A DNA stretch of 64,000 nucleotides from the NCBI GenBank assembly GCA_050331295.1, contig JBHJGZ010000003.1, forward strand, positions 62,001-126,000, written 5' to 3'. This document shows, in pieces, positions 51,780 through 59,927 of the stretch (position 1 is its first letter; the number at the start of each line of letters is the position of its first letter). A program made the position numbers and the translations under genes. The notes under the pieces were generated by a model that was not told the DNA's origin, ran no database searches, and was given only the letters and a program-made list of their open reading frames with translations. The stretch is from Kuafuiihalomonas sp050331295. Lineage in GTDB: Bacteria; Myxococcota; Kuafuiibacteriia; Kuafuiibacteriales; Kuafuiibacteriaceae.

Positions 51780-54077
51780 GTGGAAACCAAGCCTTCACTG
51801 AACGATCCGGCCCTCCTTCCATACCTACCTCTCGTCTACGTCGCTTGGGCCGACGGCGACCTTACGGCGGATGAGCTGTCCACCATCCAAGGACGGATGC
51901 AGGCCGTCAACGACTTGGATCCTTCCGCTAAAGCGCTCCTCTGCGGATGGCTCGACCCCGACCATCCTCCGAGTGCGAGCGACATCTATCGATTGTTGGC
52001 CACCATTCAAGACCGGGCCACCGATCTGGGACAAAAGGAGCGGTGTTCGCTGTCGGAGCTCGGACAACGTTTGGGCAAGCCGGCCGGGCCCGAAGCACGT
52101 GCTCTCGAGGAGCTCGAGGCGGCCCTCGGGTTGGACGAGCCAGGTGCCGGTCTTCGGTTGCTCAGCCCATTCCGGCCCCGTTCTCCGGCACCCGTCGTCG
52201 AAAAGCCTCGTTTCGATGTCACTGCTTTGGCTCGCCATCTTGATGGCGAGCATCGCGCAATTCGGGAGGAGATTCGAAGCATCCTCAGCACCGATGAATT
52301 CACTCATGCCTACGATCTGAGTCGCGACGCCTTCCGCGAACGCGTCCTGAGATGGGTCAAGTCACTCGCCGCACGGGGCTACGGCGCCCTGTCCTTTCCC
52401 GAAGAGGCCGGTGGCTCCAATGACATCGCGGCTTTCGTAGCGGTGTTCGAAACCCTCTCGCACCACGACCTCAGCCTGACGGTCAAATTCGGGGTCCAGT
52501 TCGGTTTGTTTGGGGGCAGCATTCTCAATCTCGGCACCGAGAAGCACATCGGACTACTCAAAAGAGCCGGAACCCTCGAGCTCCCAGGATGCTTTGCCAT
52601 GACCGAGATCGGGCACGGATCCAACGTTCGCGAGATCGAGACGACCGCCACCTACGACCCGAGCACCGAAGAGTTCATCATCCACTCTCCCAGCGTGACG
52701 GCTGGAAAGAACTGGGTCGGGAACGCCGCAAAGCACGGTCAGATGGCCACCGTTTTCGCACAACTCCATGTCGCTGGGGAAAAGCATGGCGTCCACGCTC
52801 TGATGGTTCCCATCCGAGACGAAGATGGCAGAGAACGGCCGGGTGTCCGGACGGCCGACAACGGACCCAAGATGGGTCTCGAGGGCGTGGATAACGGCCG
52901 TATCTGGTTCGATCAGGTCAGAGTGCCTAGAGCCGCTCTCCTCGATCGCTTTGCTCGGGTGACACGGGATGGCGTCTACGAAAGTCCGATCCCGAGTGAA
53001 ACGAAGCGGTTCTTCACGATGGTCGGAACCCTCGTCGGCGGTCGGATCAGCATCGGAACCTCCGGCGTGAGCGTCGCCAAGAATGCCCTCACCATCGCGA
53101 TTCGGTACGCGGTGGCCCGCCGGCAATTCGGCGCACCGGGCGAGTCCGAGCTGAAAATCATGGACTACCAGACCCACCAGCTCCGGTTGCTTCCGCTCCT
53201 GGCGAGAACGTATGCACTCCACTTTGCGATGCGCAAGGTGCTGGACATGTTCGTTCGGGCACGGGCCGCGCAAGATGATCTTCAGCCGGTTGAGGCGCTC
53301 GCGGCGGGCTTGAAGGCCTACGCCACGTGGCACGGTCGGGACACGATTCAGGTCGCGCGGGAGTGTTGCGGAGGTGAAGGCTTTGCCAGCGTGAATCGCT
53401 TGGGCGCCCTCAAGAGCGATTTCGAGATCTTCACGACCTTCGAGGGAGACAACACCGTTCTGGTCCAGCTTCTCACCCGGAGTCTGTTGTCGGGATACAA
53501 ACGGCAGTTCGAAAACATGGATTTCTTGGGGCTCGTTCGTTTCGCGGGACAGTGGGCATCGAAAGCGGCCGCACGACTGGACCCCACCGCAGGGCGAACC
53601 ACCGATTCGAAGCAGCTCAGGTCGCGGGAGCATCACCTTCACGTCCTGCAGGTCCGCGAGCAGGACCTGCTCTCCTCGGTGGCCCGACGATTCAAGCAGC
53701 GGGTGGATGCCGGTCTCGATCCTTTTCATGCATTGAACCAGGTCCAGGACCACGTGGTCTCCACCGGGCTCGCCCACGTGGAGCGGGTCACCTACGAAGC
53801 CTTTTGCGCCGGCGTCGACGCATGCGAAGACCCTTCGCTCGAGGAGCCTTTGGACCGGCTGAGGGCCTTGTACGGGCTCCACTGTCTCATGGAGCACCGG
53901 GCGTGGTTCCTCGAGAATGGCTACTTCCAAGGGCCGCAAAGCCGGGCGCTCCGCGACGAAATGGCGGCGTTGTGCCTCGAGGTTCGAGAGGACGCGGTCG
54001 CCCTGGTCGACGCGTTCGGGATCCCGGATGCCATTCTCGGTGCCCCCATTGCCACCACGCCGGAGGCGCGAAGTTGA
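51780..54077 (+). CDS. Acyl-CoA oxidase/dehydrogenase-family flavoprotein with N-terminal TerB-like domain
   Basis: This is a 765-residue protein. Residues about 12-75 (L-P-L-V-Y-V-A-W-A-D-G-D-L-T-A-D-E-L) look like a TerB/DjlA-like helical domain. The rest is an acyl-CoA oxidase fold: F-A-M-T-E-I-G-H-G-S-N-V-R and W-V-G-N-A-A-K (FAD and substrate sites), Y-A-V-A-R-R-Q-F-G, C-C-G-G-E-G-F and the catalytic-Glu loop T-F-E-G-D-N. Length and C-terminal domain fit ACOX-type proteins rather than short dehydrogenases. The start is GTG. It lies upstream of a desaturase and the histone-fold gene on the same strand. Confidence 0.88.
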   Translation: METKPSLNDPALLPYLPLVYVAWADGDLTADELSTIQGRMQAVNDLDPSAKALLCGWLDPDHPPSASDIYRLLATIQDRATDLGQKERCSLSELGQRLGKPAGPEARALEELEAALGLDEPGAGLRLLSPFRPRSPAPVVEKPRFDVTALARHLDGEHRAIREEIRSILSTDEFTHAYDLSRDAFRERVLRWVKSLAARGYGALSFPEEAGGSNDIAAFVAVFETLSHHDLSLTVKFGVQFGLFGGSILNLGTEKHIGLLKRAGTLELPGCFAMTEIGHGSNVREIETTATYDPSTEEFIIHSPSVTAGKNWVGNAAKHGQMATVFAQLHVAGEKHGVHALMVPIRDEDGRERPGVRTADNGPKMGLEGVDNGRIWFDQVRVPRAALLDRFARVTRDGVYESPIPSETKRFFTMVGTLVGGRISIGTSGVSVAKNALTIAIRYAVARRQFGAPGESELKIMDYQTHQLRLLPLLARTYALHFAMRKVLDMFVRARAAQDDLQPVEALAAGLKAYATWHGRDTIQVARECCGGEGFASVNRLGALKSDFEIFTTFEGDNTVLVQLLTRSLLSGYKRQFENMDFLGLVRFAGQWASKAAARLDPTAGRTTDSKQLRSREHHLHVLQVREQDLLSSVARRFKQRVDAGLDPFHALNQVQDHVVSTGLAHVERVTYEAFCAGVDACEDPSLEEPLDRLRALYGLHCLMEHRAWFLENGYFQGPQSRALRDEMAALCLEVREDAVALVDAFGIPDAILGAPIATTPEARS

Positions 54078-54178
54078 CAGCGGCGCCTGACCGTTCGCGG
54101 GCGGCCAGCCCTGACATCGGGCGAAAACCCTTAACCGGTCTCTTGCCTCGGGACCGAGTGCGAGGGCGCGATCCGGAC

Positions 54179-54209
54179 TTGGCTTCAAGCCACGAGGCCG
54201 GGTTACAAT
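54179..54209 (+). promoter_or_regulatory. Possible promoter before the desaturase gene
   Basis: TTGGCT (54179-54184) and TACAAT (54204-54209) lie 19 bp apart, and a GTG follows at 54218. If used, the transcript would be nearly leaderless. The spacing is long for a housekeeping promoter, so this is weak evidence; read-through from the upstream oxidase gene is the alternative. Confidence 0.35.
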
Positions 54210-54217
54210 TAGCTGCT

Positions 54218-55297
54218 GTGACAACACCCCGGCTCACGCTCGACGTGAACCTTCTTGCTCCAGCTGGTCGGATCCAAGGACCCGTCGATGGACTCCTGCT
54301 GCGGGTCCTCAAGGAGGAGCGAGATCTGACGGTCTTGCGCCTTTGGTTGGCCATGGCGCTGATTTACGTCCCCACCGGCGTCCTGCTCTTCGCCTGGGGC
54401 GACCCACCGCTGTGGGCCCACGCGGCGTACCTCGTTCTCACCTTCTACTTCGCCATACCGCACATCCTGGCCATGCACGTGGCCGGTCATCGAGGTATCT
54501 TCAAGCCGCGCTATCGCTGGATGTACGACGCCGTCGTTTGGTTCATCGGGCCCTTCGCCGGTCAGTCTCCTGAAACCTATCGCGTTCACCACATGGGAAT
54601 GCATCACCGGGAAGAGAACCTCGAAGGTGACTTGTCTTCGACCATGCTCTACCAGCGCGACCGTCTCTGCCACTTCGTGCACTACGTCCTTCGTTTCCTC
54701 ATCTTCGGACTGGTCGATCTGGGCCGGTATCATCACAAGCGCGGGCATCGAAAAATGCTGCAGCGAATGGCCGCCGGAGAAGCGTACTACGTCGTCGTAG
54801 TGGGCACGGCGCTTTGGTTCAATCCCCCCGTCGCCTTGACCGTATTCATTCTTCCCCTGCTGGCGGCCCGGATCGGAATGATGTGTGGCAATTGGGCCCA
54901 GCACGCTTTTGTGGACGCCGAAGACCCAGCGTCGCCCTACAAGAGCAGCATCACCTGCATCGACAACGGATACAATCGCCGCTGCTTCAACGACGGTTTT
55001 CACATCGGACACCACGTTCGGCCAAACCGGCACTGGTCGGAGATGCCCACGGACTTCCTCGACAATCTCGACGTCTATTCGAGGGAGGGCGCCGTCGTGT
55101 TTCGGGGTCTGGACTACTTTTGGGTTTGGCTGTTCCTGATGTTGCGGTGGCATCGCAAACTCGCCGAGCATCTCGTCGACTTGCCGGGTCAGAACCAGAG
55201 CCTCGAGGAAAAGGTCGAGTTGCTTCGAAGTCGCTTGAGGCCGATCCACCGGGAGAATGCGGCATTGTCCCTGGATGCCGACGGAGTCCGGGCGTGA
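54218..55297 (+). CDS. Membrane fatty-acid desaturase
   Basis: This 359-residue di-iron desaturase/hydroxylase family protein carries all three histidine boxes: H87-x3-H91, H125-x3-H129-H130 (in R-V-H-H-M-G-M-H-H), and H262-x2-H265-H266. Hydrophobic pairs at about 40-60, 68-85, 155-172 and 190-222 make a membrane-embedded enzyme. The start is uncertain: GTG 54218 (used) versus TTG 54074, which overlaps the upstream stop and has GGAGG 7 nt before it but would add 48 residues of poor composition. Its stop overlaps the start of the histone-fold gene (GTGA). Confidence 0.88.
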   Translation: MTTPRLTLDVNLLAPAGRIQGPVDGLLLRVLKEERDLTVLRLWLAMALIYVPTGVLLFAWGDPPLWAHAAYLVLTFYFAIPHILAMHVAGHRGIFKPRYRWMYDAVVWFIGPFAGQSPETYRVHHMGMHHREENLEGDLSSTMLYQRDRLCHFVHYVLRFLIFGLVDLGRYHHKRGHRKMLQRMAAGEAYYVVVVGTALWFNPPVALTVFILPLLAARIGMMCGNWAQHAFVDAEDPASPYKSSITCIDNGYNRRCFNDGFHIGHHVRPNRHWSEMPTDFLDNLDVYSREGAVVFRGLDYFWVWLFLMLRWHRKLAEHLVDLPGQNQSLEEKVELLRSRLRPIHRENAALSLDADGVRA

Positions 55298-55797
55298 CGG
55301 CCTCGATGTGGCGCAAGTGTTCGACCTGTAAAAGCCCCATCCTGACCGGCGAAATTCACTTCGTGTGCAGCGTGAGCACGTGCACGCGACGAGGCACTGA
55401 CTTCGTCTTCTGTAGCGTCAACTGCTGGGACGCTCACGTACCGATGATGCGGCACAAAGAAGCCTACGCCCTCGAGAAAACCAGTCCTCGGGAGTTGGAA
55501 CCGGCACCGAGCCAGCCCACGCACTCCGAAGGGGTTCGCCGCCGAACGGTCTCGACGCCGAAGACCGAGGCCTCGTCCAAGGAAGAGCTTTCGGCGGAGG
55601 TCTTGGTCATCGCCTCGAAGGTCAAGGCCTACATCAAAGACCGCAGCGGTCTCAACGTCTCGGCAGGAGTGATGGACGCCCTTTCGGCCCACGTCCGCGC
55701 CCTCTGTGATGCGTCCATTCGGCAAGCACGACACGCCGAACGGAAGACGGTGATGGAACGCGATGTTCCGAAGACGCGGGATCGAAACCTTTCGTAG
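55294..55797 (+). CDS. Zinc-finger plus histone-fold protein (bacterial histone-like)
   Basis: This 167-residue protein has an N-terminal zinc module, C9-x2-C12-x12-C25-x4-C30-x9-C40-x3-C44-x3-H48-x5-H54, a spacing that suggests two cross-braced zinc ions as in ZZ/MYND-type fingers. After a Ser/Pro linker (about 65-98) comes a histone fold (about 100-160): helix A-S-K-V-K-A-Y-I-K-D, long helix V-S-A-G-V-M-D-A-L-S ending in Q-A-R-H-A-E-R, then R150-K151-T152-V and the short helix E-R-D-V. R-K-T is the DNA-contacting pair motif of archaeal histones, and the spacing matches bacterial NFYB/HAP3-like single folds. The GTG start overlaps the desaturase stop; an ATG at 55306 is an alternative. Confidence 0.82.
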   Translation: MTASMWRKCSTCKSPILTGEIHFVCSVSTCTRRGTDFVFCSVNCWDAHVPMMRHKEAYALEKTSPRELEPAPSQPTHSEGVRRRTVSTPKTEASSKEELSAEVLVIASKVKAYIKDRSGLNVSAGVMDALSAHVRALCDASIRQARHAERKTVMERDVPKTRDRNLS

Positions 55798-55816
55798 CCT
55801 GTGTCCGCGAGGCTCA

Positions 55817-57316
55817 TCAGACGCTGGGAACGAAGCACCCGTGGAAGCCAGGAGGGTGGTGATGGGGGAGCTCGGCCGCAGCCAGGGTGTCGAGGCTCTG
55901 GGCATCCAGGACCCGGAGCTCGGTCCGATGCCGCTCCGCTCGATAGACCAGCGTCAACAGGAAGCCTTCTCCTTCCGGTGCGACGCGCCGACGAGGAACG
56001 AAGACTGGCTCGCCCGGTATGTCCGGGGCGAAGTCGTGAATATCCGTGTGGCCCGTGTCCAGTTCGATGCGGGCGATGCCATGATAGACGACCGAGCCCG
56101 GTCTCGTGCGGGCGACCGTATAGCCGAGACGTGCCCCCTGCCCGACCCTCCGCGGGTCGATGAACGGCAGCTCCATGGGAACGTCCGAAAGTCGGTGCTC
56201 GGTCACCTGGCGACGGGTCATGTCGATGTCCCATCGGGTCGCGAAAGCAGGCTCGAAGGAGGCGCCTTCGAGGGCATCGGGATCGCGTAAGTCGATGGTG
56301 CCCCCCACGAAGCCATCCATTCGACACCCGTAGACCGTGATGCGGTCACTCCCACGATCGAAGGCATCGAAGTAATGAAAGAGAAAGAACCCGCTCGGCG
56401 CGTCGATTCGGGTTGCCGGTCTGCCATCGTGAGGGAGCAGAACGATCTGGGTCGGCCGGGTCGAATCGCCCCGAAGTGAATCGACCGGCGTCGAGAGACC
56501 TGACAACGCGCGCGGGACATCGAAACGAACCGGCGTCGCAAAGAAGACTGCGTACTCCGAGGTGATGGCGAAATCGTGGATAAACGACGTCTCGTCGAGG
56601 ACGACGCTTCGGGTGTCCAAGAAGCGTCCGTCCGGCGCCACGCGATACACCAAAAGGCGCGGCTTTGGCCCCACGAGAAGGCCGAAGTTCATGAGTGTCC
56701 CGGTCTCGGGGTTCACTTTCGGATGGGCTGAGAAGGGACGTTCGCCCACCAGCAATCTTTCCAGCGGTGAGCCGCTCGATCGCAACGCTCCATCGAAATC
56801 GAATCGGCCCAAGGTTTCGAGGGTGTCAGGCTCGAGGGCGTGCGGCAGCCCGGCCTCCCAAAGCGCGAAAAGCCGGCCTCCGTGTGCGACGACGCTCGTA
56901 TTCGCGGCGTTCTTGAAGCGCATGCGCAGGAGATTGCGCCATACACCTCCCGGCACGTTCGTGCCGAAGCCCCGATACAGCATCCGCTGCGCCTTGGCTT
57001 CAGCCTCGAACTCCCGGGTGCGTACATATCGATTCCGGTATCGGATCCCATCCGACGTCATGGCAAATCGACTCACCATCCCGTCGCCGTCGAAGGGGTG
57101 CATCTGCTGTACCCCGTGGACGTCAAGGCGGCCTGGCCCATTGCGATAGAGAACACCGCGAAGCTCGGCCGGGAGGACGCCGCGCGTGAAGGGGAGTTGG
57201 ACGTCGACCTCGTCGACGACCGGACGATAGGCGTTGACCAGAACTTGAGCCGCGGAGAGCACGCCCCGCTCGTGCCCACCCGAGAGCTTCGATTCAACCG
57301 ATGACCGACGTTTCAA
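55817..57316 (-). CDS. Carotenoid-cleavage-oxygenase family protein
   Basis: This 499-residue seven-bladed propeller enzyme of the RPE65/CCO family cleaves carotenoids, apocarotenoids or stilbenes with Fe(II) and O2. The four iron-binding histidines are visible as H198 (S-A-H-P-K), H247 (F-I-H-D-F), H314 (L-F-H-Y-F) and H492 (G-F-H-G-C). No signal peptide, so cytosolic. It is the last gene of a leftward run of five closely spaced genes and lies 19 bp from the convergent histone-fold gene. No carotenoid biosynthesis gene is in the window; lignostilbene-type substrates are equally possible. Confidence 0.9.
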   Translation of the reverse strand: MKRRSSVESKLSGGHERGVLSAAQVLVNAYRPVVDEVDVQLPFTRGVLPAELRGVLYRNGPGRLDVHGVQQMHPFDGDGMVSRFAMTSDGIRYRNRYVRTREFEAEAKAQRMLYRGFGTNVPGGVWRNLLRMRFKNAANTSVVAHGGRLFALWEAGLPHALEPDTLETLGRFDFDGALRSSGSPLERLLVGERPFSAHPKVNPETGTLMNFGLLVGPKPRLLVYRVAPDGRFLDTRSVVLDETSFIHDFAITSEYAVFFATPVRFDVPRALSGLSTPVDSLRGDSTRPTQIVLLPHDGRPATRIDAPSGFFLFHYFDAFDRGSDRITVYGCRMDGFVGGTIDLRDPDALEGASFEPAFATRWDIDMTRRQVTEHRLSDVPMELPFIDPRRVGQGARLGYTVARTRPGSVVYHGIARIELDTGHTDIHDFAPDIPGEPVFVPRRRVAPEGEGFLLTLVYRAERHRTELRVLDAQSLDTLAAAELPHHHPPGFHGCFVPSV

Positions 57317-57331
57317 CCAACGCGACCCAGG

Positions 57332-59023
57332 TCACGGCGACATCCAATGCAAACCGGCTCCTCGGAGCCGGGTCGGAACCCGATATAGGTCCTTGCCCGC
57401 CGTCAGATACAGCGTGGTGCCATCGTCTCCCCATGCAAGGTTCGCAGGGCGAATCGGTGTCTTGATTTTGCCCAGATAGGTGCCGTCGCTTGCGATCACC
57501 CAAATCCCCCCGGGCGCCGAACTGTACACGTTTCCTCGAACATCGACCTTCAGGCCGTCGAGGGCCTCGTTCTCGTCCGTATGATTCATATCGAAGAAGG
57601 TCGTGCCATTGGTACAACGACCATTCTTGGACACGTCGTAGCGCCGAATGACCTTGGTCTTGTAGATGTCCGTGATGTCCCAGTTACTGACGTAAAGCTG
57701 ACTTTCGTCTGGGCTGAAAGCAATGCCGTTCGGGCCCTTGAGGTCCTTGGTACAGAGTCGAGCCTTTCCTCGAAGAACCGAGTAGACGCCGGAGTGTGGA
57801 AGCTCCTTGGCCGGGTCGTCGAAGACCTCCGGAAGCCCATAAGGAGGGTCGGTGAAGAAGAGCGCTCCATCCGACCGATATACGAGATCATTCGGACTGT
57901 TCAGACGCTTCCCTTCGAACTTCGAAGCCAAGACAGTGGTCGGCCCCTTCTTCTCATGTCTGAGGATCTGCCGATTGCCATGTTGCGCAACGACGAGTCG
58001 ACCTTGCGGATCGAACGTCAGGCCATTCGATCCGGGCTGATGATAGCGCCCGATATCGAAACCCGTGTAGCCGCTCTTGGTGAGGAACACGCTCACGTTC
58101 CAGGTGCTCGGCTCCCAGCGGTAAATGACGTTCGCATTGGGGTCGCTAAACAGCAGCCACCCTCCGGGATGCCAAACCGGACCTTCCCCGAACTGGAATC
58201 CGGTGGCGACCCGCTCGATCTTCGCGTCCGGCTCGATGATCTCGTCCATCCGCGGATCGACCCGTACGACCTCCCCCACGTCCTTCCACGAGGGGTCGTG
58301 GGGCGCGTCTCGGTAGAAGTCGACGGTGGCCGAACGGAGCCACACATAGTTCGTCGGAGCGTCCGCGATCGGTCCGTTGATGCCGAGGATCGCGAGCTGG
58401 AAGCTCTGACCTGGTCGTGCGTCGTCCGTCAAAATGACGCGATTTCGCGCGTTGAAGCCCCTCACCACCTGCTGACCGGACTCACCGAAGGTCTTGAAGA
58501 GTTCGCCGTCGAGCCAAATCTCGGCGTAGTCGTCCACCACCACTTCGAAGACGGCTCGAGCCCCCTCCACCGTGAATTCGCCCACCGTCGCCGGGAAGGT
58601 CAGATTGATTCGATACCAAACGAAGGACACTCGACCGTCGCCACGTCGAGCTTCCAACGTCGTCGGGCCCAGAACCTCCCACTGCGAATCATCGAAGTCT
58701 TTGGGTCCTGCCTTGGGCTCGACATTGTAAGTCTCGATCTCCTTGCCGGTGGGATAGAGCTTCAAAGGGTCGTCCTTGCTCGGTCCTGGAGCGCGGAAGT
58801 CCTCCGTGACGACTTTGGCGTTCTCGAACCTCCATTCCGCCTGCAGGAGTTCGACGCCCGCCTCGGTTCGGAGATCAACCACCGCGTCGGCCTGTCCGAT
58901 GGCAAGCTCCACGGACTCCTGACCCCATGCGGGAGACGCCATGAACGGGAGGGAGATTCCGACATAGCAGGCGGACCTGATGGCCCAGGGCCAGAAGGAA
59001 GCAGGTCGAAAGGCTTCGCTCAC
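57332..59023 (-). CDS. Exported SMP-30/gluconolactonase with N-terminal carbohydrate-binding-like domain
   Basis: This 563-residue protein has an N-terminal hydrophobic signal ending near S-P-A-W-G-Q. A beta-rich galactose-binding-like domain follows (about 45-245; V-F-E-V-V-V-D-D-Y-A-E-I-W-L-D-G resembles sugar-binding modules). The C-terminal SMP-30 propeller (about 265-560) has F-G-E-G-P-V-W-H-P, G-S-N-G-L-T-F, R-L-N-S-P-N-D-L-V and G-P-N-G-I-A-F metal-site motifs. SMP-30 enzymes open lactones. The GTG start at 59023 overlaps the stop of the YHS-HbpS gene (GTGA), which implies coupling. A longer frame upstream is out of register with real coding. Confidence 0.88.
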   Translation of the reverse strand: MSEAFRPASFWPWAIRSACYVGISLPFMASPAWGQESVELAIGQADAVVDLRTEAGVELLQAEWRFENAKVVTEDFRAPGPSKDDPLKLYPTGKEIETYNVEPKAGPKDFDDSQWEVLGPTTLEARRGDGRVSFVWYRINLTFPATVGEFTVEGARAVFEVVVDDYAEIWLDGELFKTFGESGQQVVRGFNARNRVILTDDARPGQSFQLAILGINGPIADAPTNYVWLRSATVDFYRDAPHDPSWKDVGEVVRVDPRMDEIIEPDAKIERVATGFQFGEGPVWHPGGWLLFSDPNANVIYRWEPSTWNVSVFLTKSGYTGFDIGRYHQPGSNGLTFDPQGRLVVAQHGNRQILRHEKKGPTTVLASKFEGKRLNSPNDLVYRSDGALFFTDPPYGLPEVFDDPAKELPHSGVYSVLRGKARLCTKDLKGPNGIAFSPDESQLYVSNWDITDIYKTKVIRRYDVSKNGRCTNGTTFFDMNHTDENEALDGLKVDVRGNVYSSAPGGIWVIASDGTYLGKIKTPIRPANLAWGDDGTTLYLTAGKDLYRVPTRLRGAGLHWMSP

Positions 59024-59907
59024 TTGGAACCCTCGAAACCCAGCTCGAGAGCGGCCTCGGCGATTTCCACATCTTGGTCCGCGCTGGCCGCACCGCTGAC
59101 GCCGATGCCGCCTACCACTTCTCCACTGAAGAAGATGGGCAAACCGCCCCGCAGCATATTGTGACCCACCGTCACCAGGCTGGTTCGGCCCTTGATGATG
59201 GCATCCTCCAGAAGCTTGGAAGGGAACCGAAACAGTGCAGCGGTGCGCGCCTTCTCCGTCGCGACCCGCGCCGCAGCGCCAAACGTGCCGTCGACCCGAA
59301 TCAGATACAGGAGATGTCCACCGGAGTCGGTCACCGCGATGGCTCCGCCCGGCGCATTGTTGGCCGAAGCATGTGCCCAACCCGCTTCCGCCAGTTTCTT
59401 CGCCGCTTCGAGGGTGATGTCGCCTCGTCGCGTCACTTGCGCTGCCGTCAGCTCGGTGCCCCTGGCTTCCAGGAGTTTCGGCCACTGCTCGTCGGCAGCC
59501 TCGATGAACTTCTCGGGCCCCTCTTTCCTGAAGCGTTTCGCGACATCTTTGTTCTTTTGAAGGTAAAGCTTTCCGTCGATGACGGTCCAAGTTTCGATGG
59601 CGACGGGCGCCAGCTTTCCAAAGGAGGCGGCATAAGCACAAAACCCACCGTACTGCGGAACGTACTTCTCCGGCTGCTCTTGAAACCGCCGACGCGTAGC
59701 CTTGGACGAAAACCGATAGGTGGCTCCGTCATGATGAGCCTCATGTTGAAAGGAGCCGGGCACGGCCTTTTGGTCGTCGATGAACGTGACCGGGTCGTAG
59801 CCCTGCAGCGCCAGTCCTTGATGGGTTGTGTTGACCAGGTGCTTCGCGGTTGCCGCGCTCGGCACCAGGGCACACGAGGTTGTGAGAAAAAGAATCATGT
59901 TTTTCAT
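59020..59907 (-). CDS. Exported YHS-domain/HbpS (GlcG-like) fusion protein
   Basis: This 295-residue protein has a signal peptide (M-I-L-F-L-T-T-S-C-A-L-V-P-S-A-A-T-A). A YHS domain follows (about 25-115; G-L-A-L-Q-G-Y-D-P-V-T-F, then Y-G-G-F-C-A-Y), a small fold often near metal or haem proteins. The GlcG/HbpS domain (about 150-292) has A-P-G-G-A-I-A-V-T-D, A-L-F-R-F-P-S-K and G-G-I-G-V-S-G-A-A-S-A-D-Q-D, and in other proteins binds haem or cobalamin. A periplasmic cofactor sensor or carrier is plausible. It is coupled to the downstream lactonase gene and lies 20 bp after the propeller gene. Confidence 0.87.
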   Translation of the reverse strand: MKNMILFLTTSCALVPSAATAKHLVNTTHQGLALQGYDPVTFIDDQKAVPGSFQHEAHHDGATYRFSSKATRRRFQEQPEKYVPQYGGFCAYAASFGKLAPVAIETWTVIDGKLYLQKNKDVAKRFRKEGPEKFIEAADEQWPKLLEARGTELTAAQVTRRGDITLEAAKKLAEAGWAHASANNAPGGAIAVTDSGGHLLYLIRVDGTFGAAARVATEKARTAALFRFPSKLLEDAIIKGRTSLVTVGHNMLRGGLPIFFSGEVVGGIGVSGAASADQDVEIAEAALELGFEGSK

Positions 59908-59927
59908 TGCGTTTGCTCCAAAGTCTC

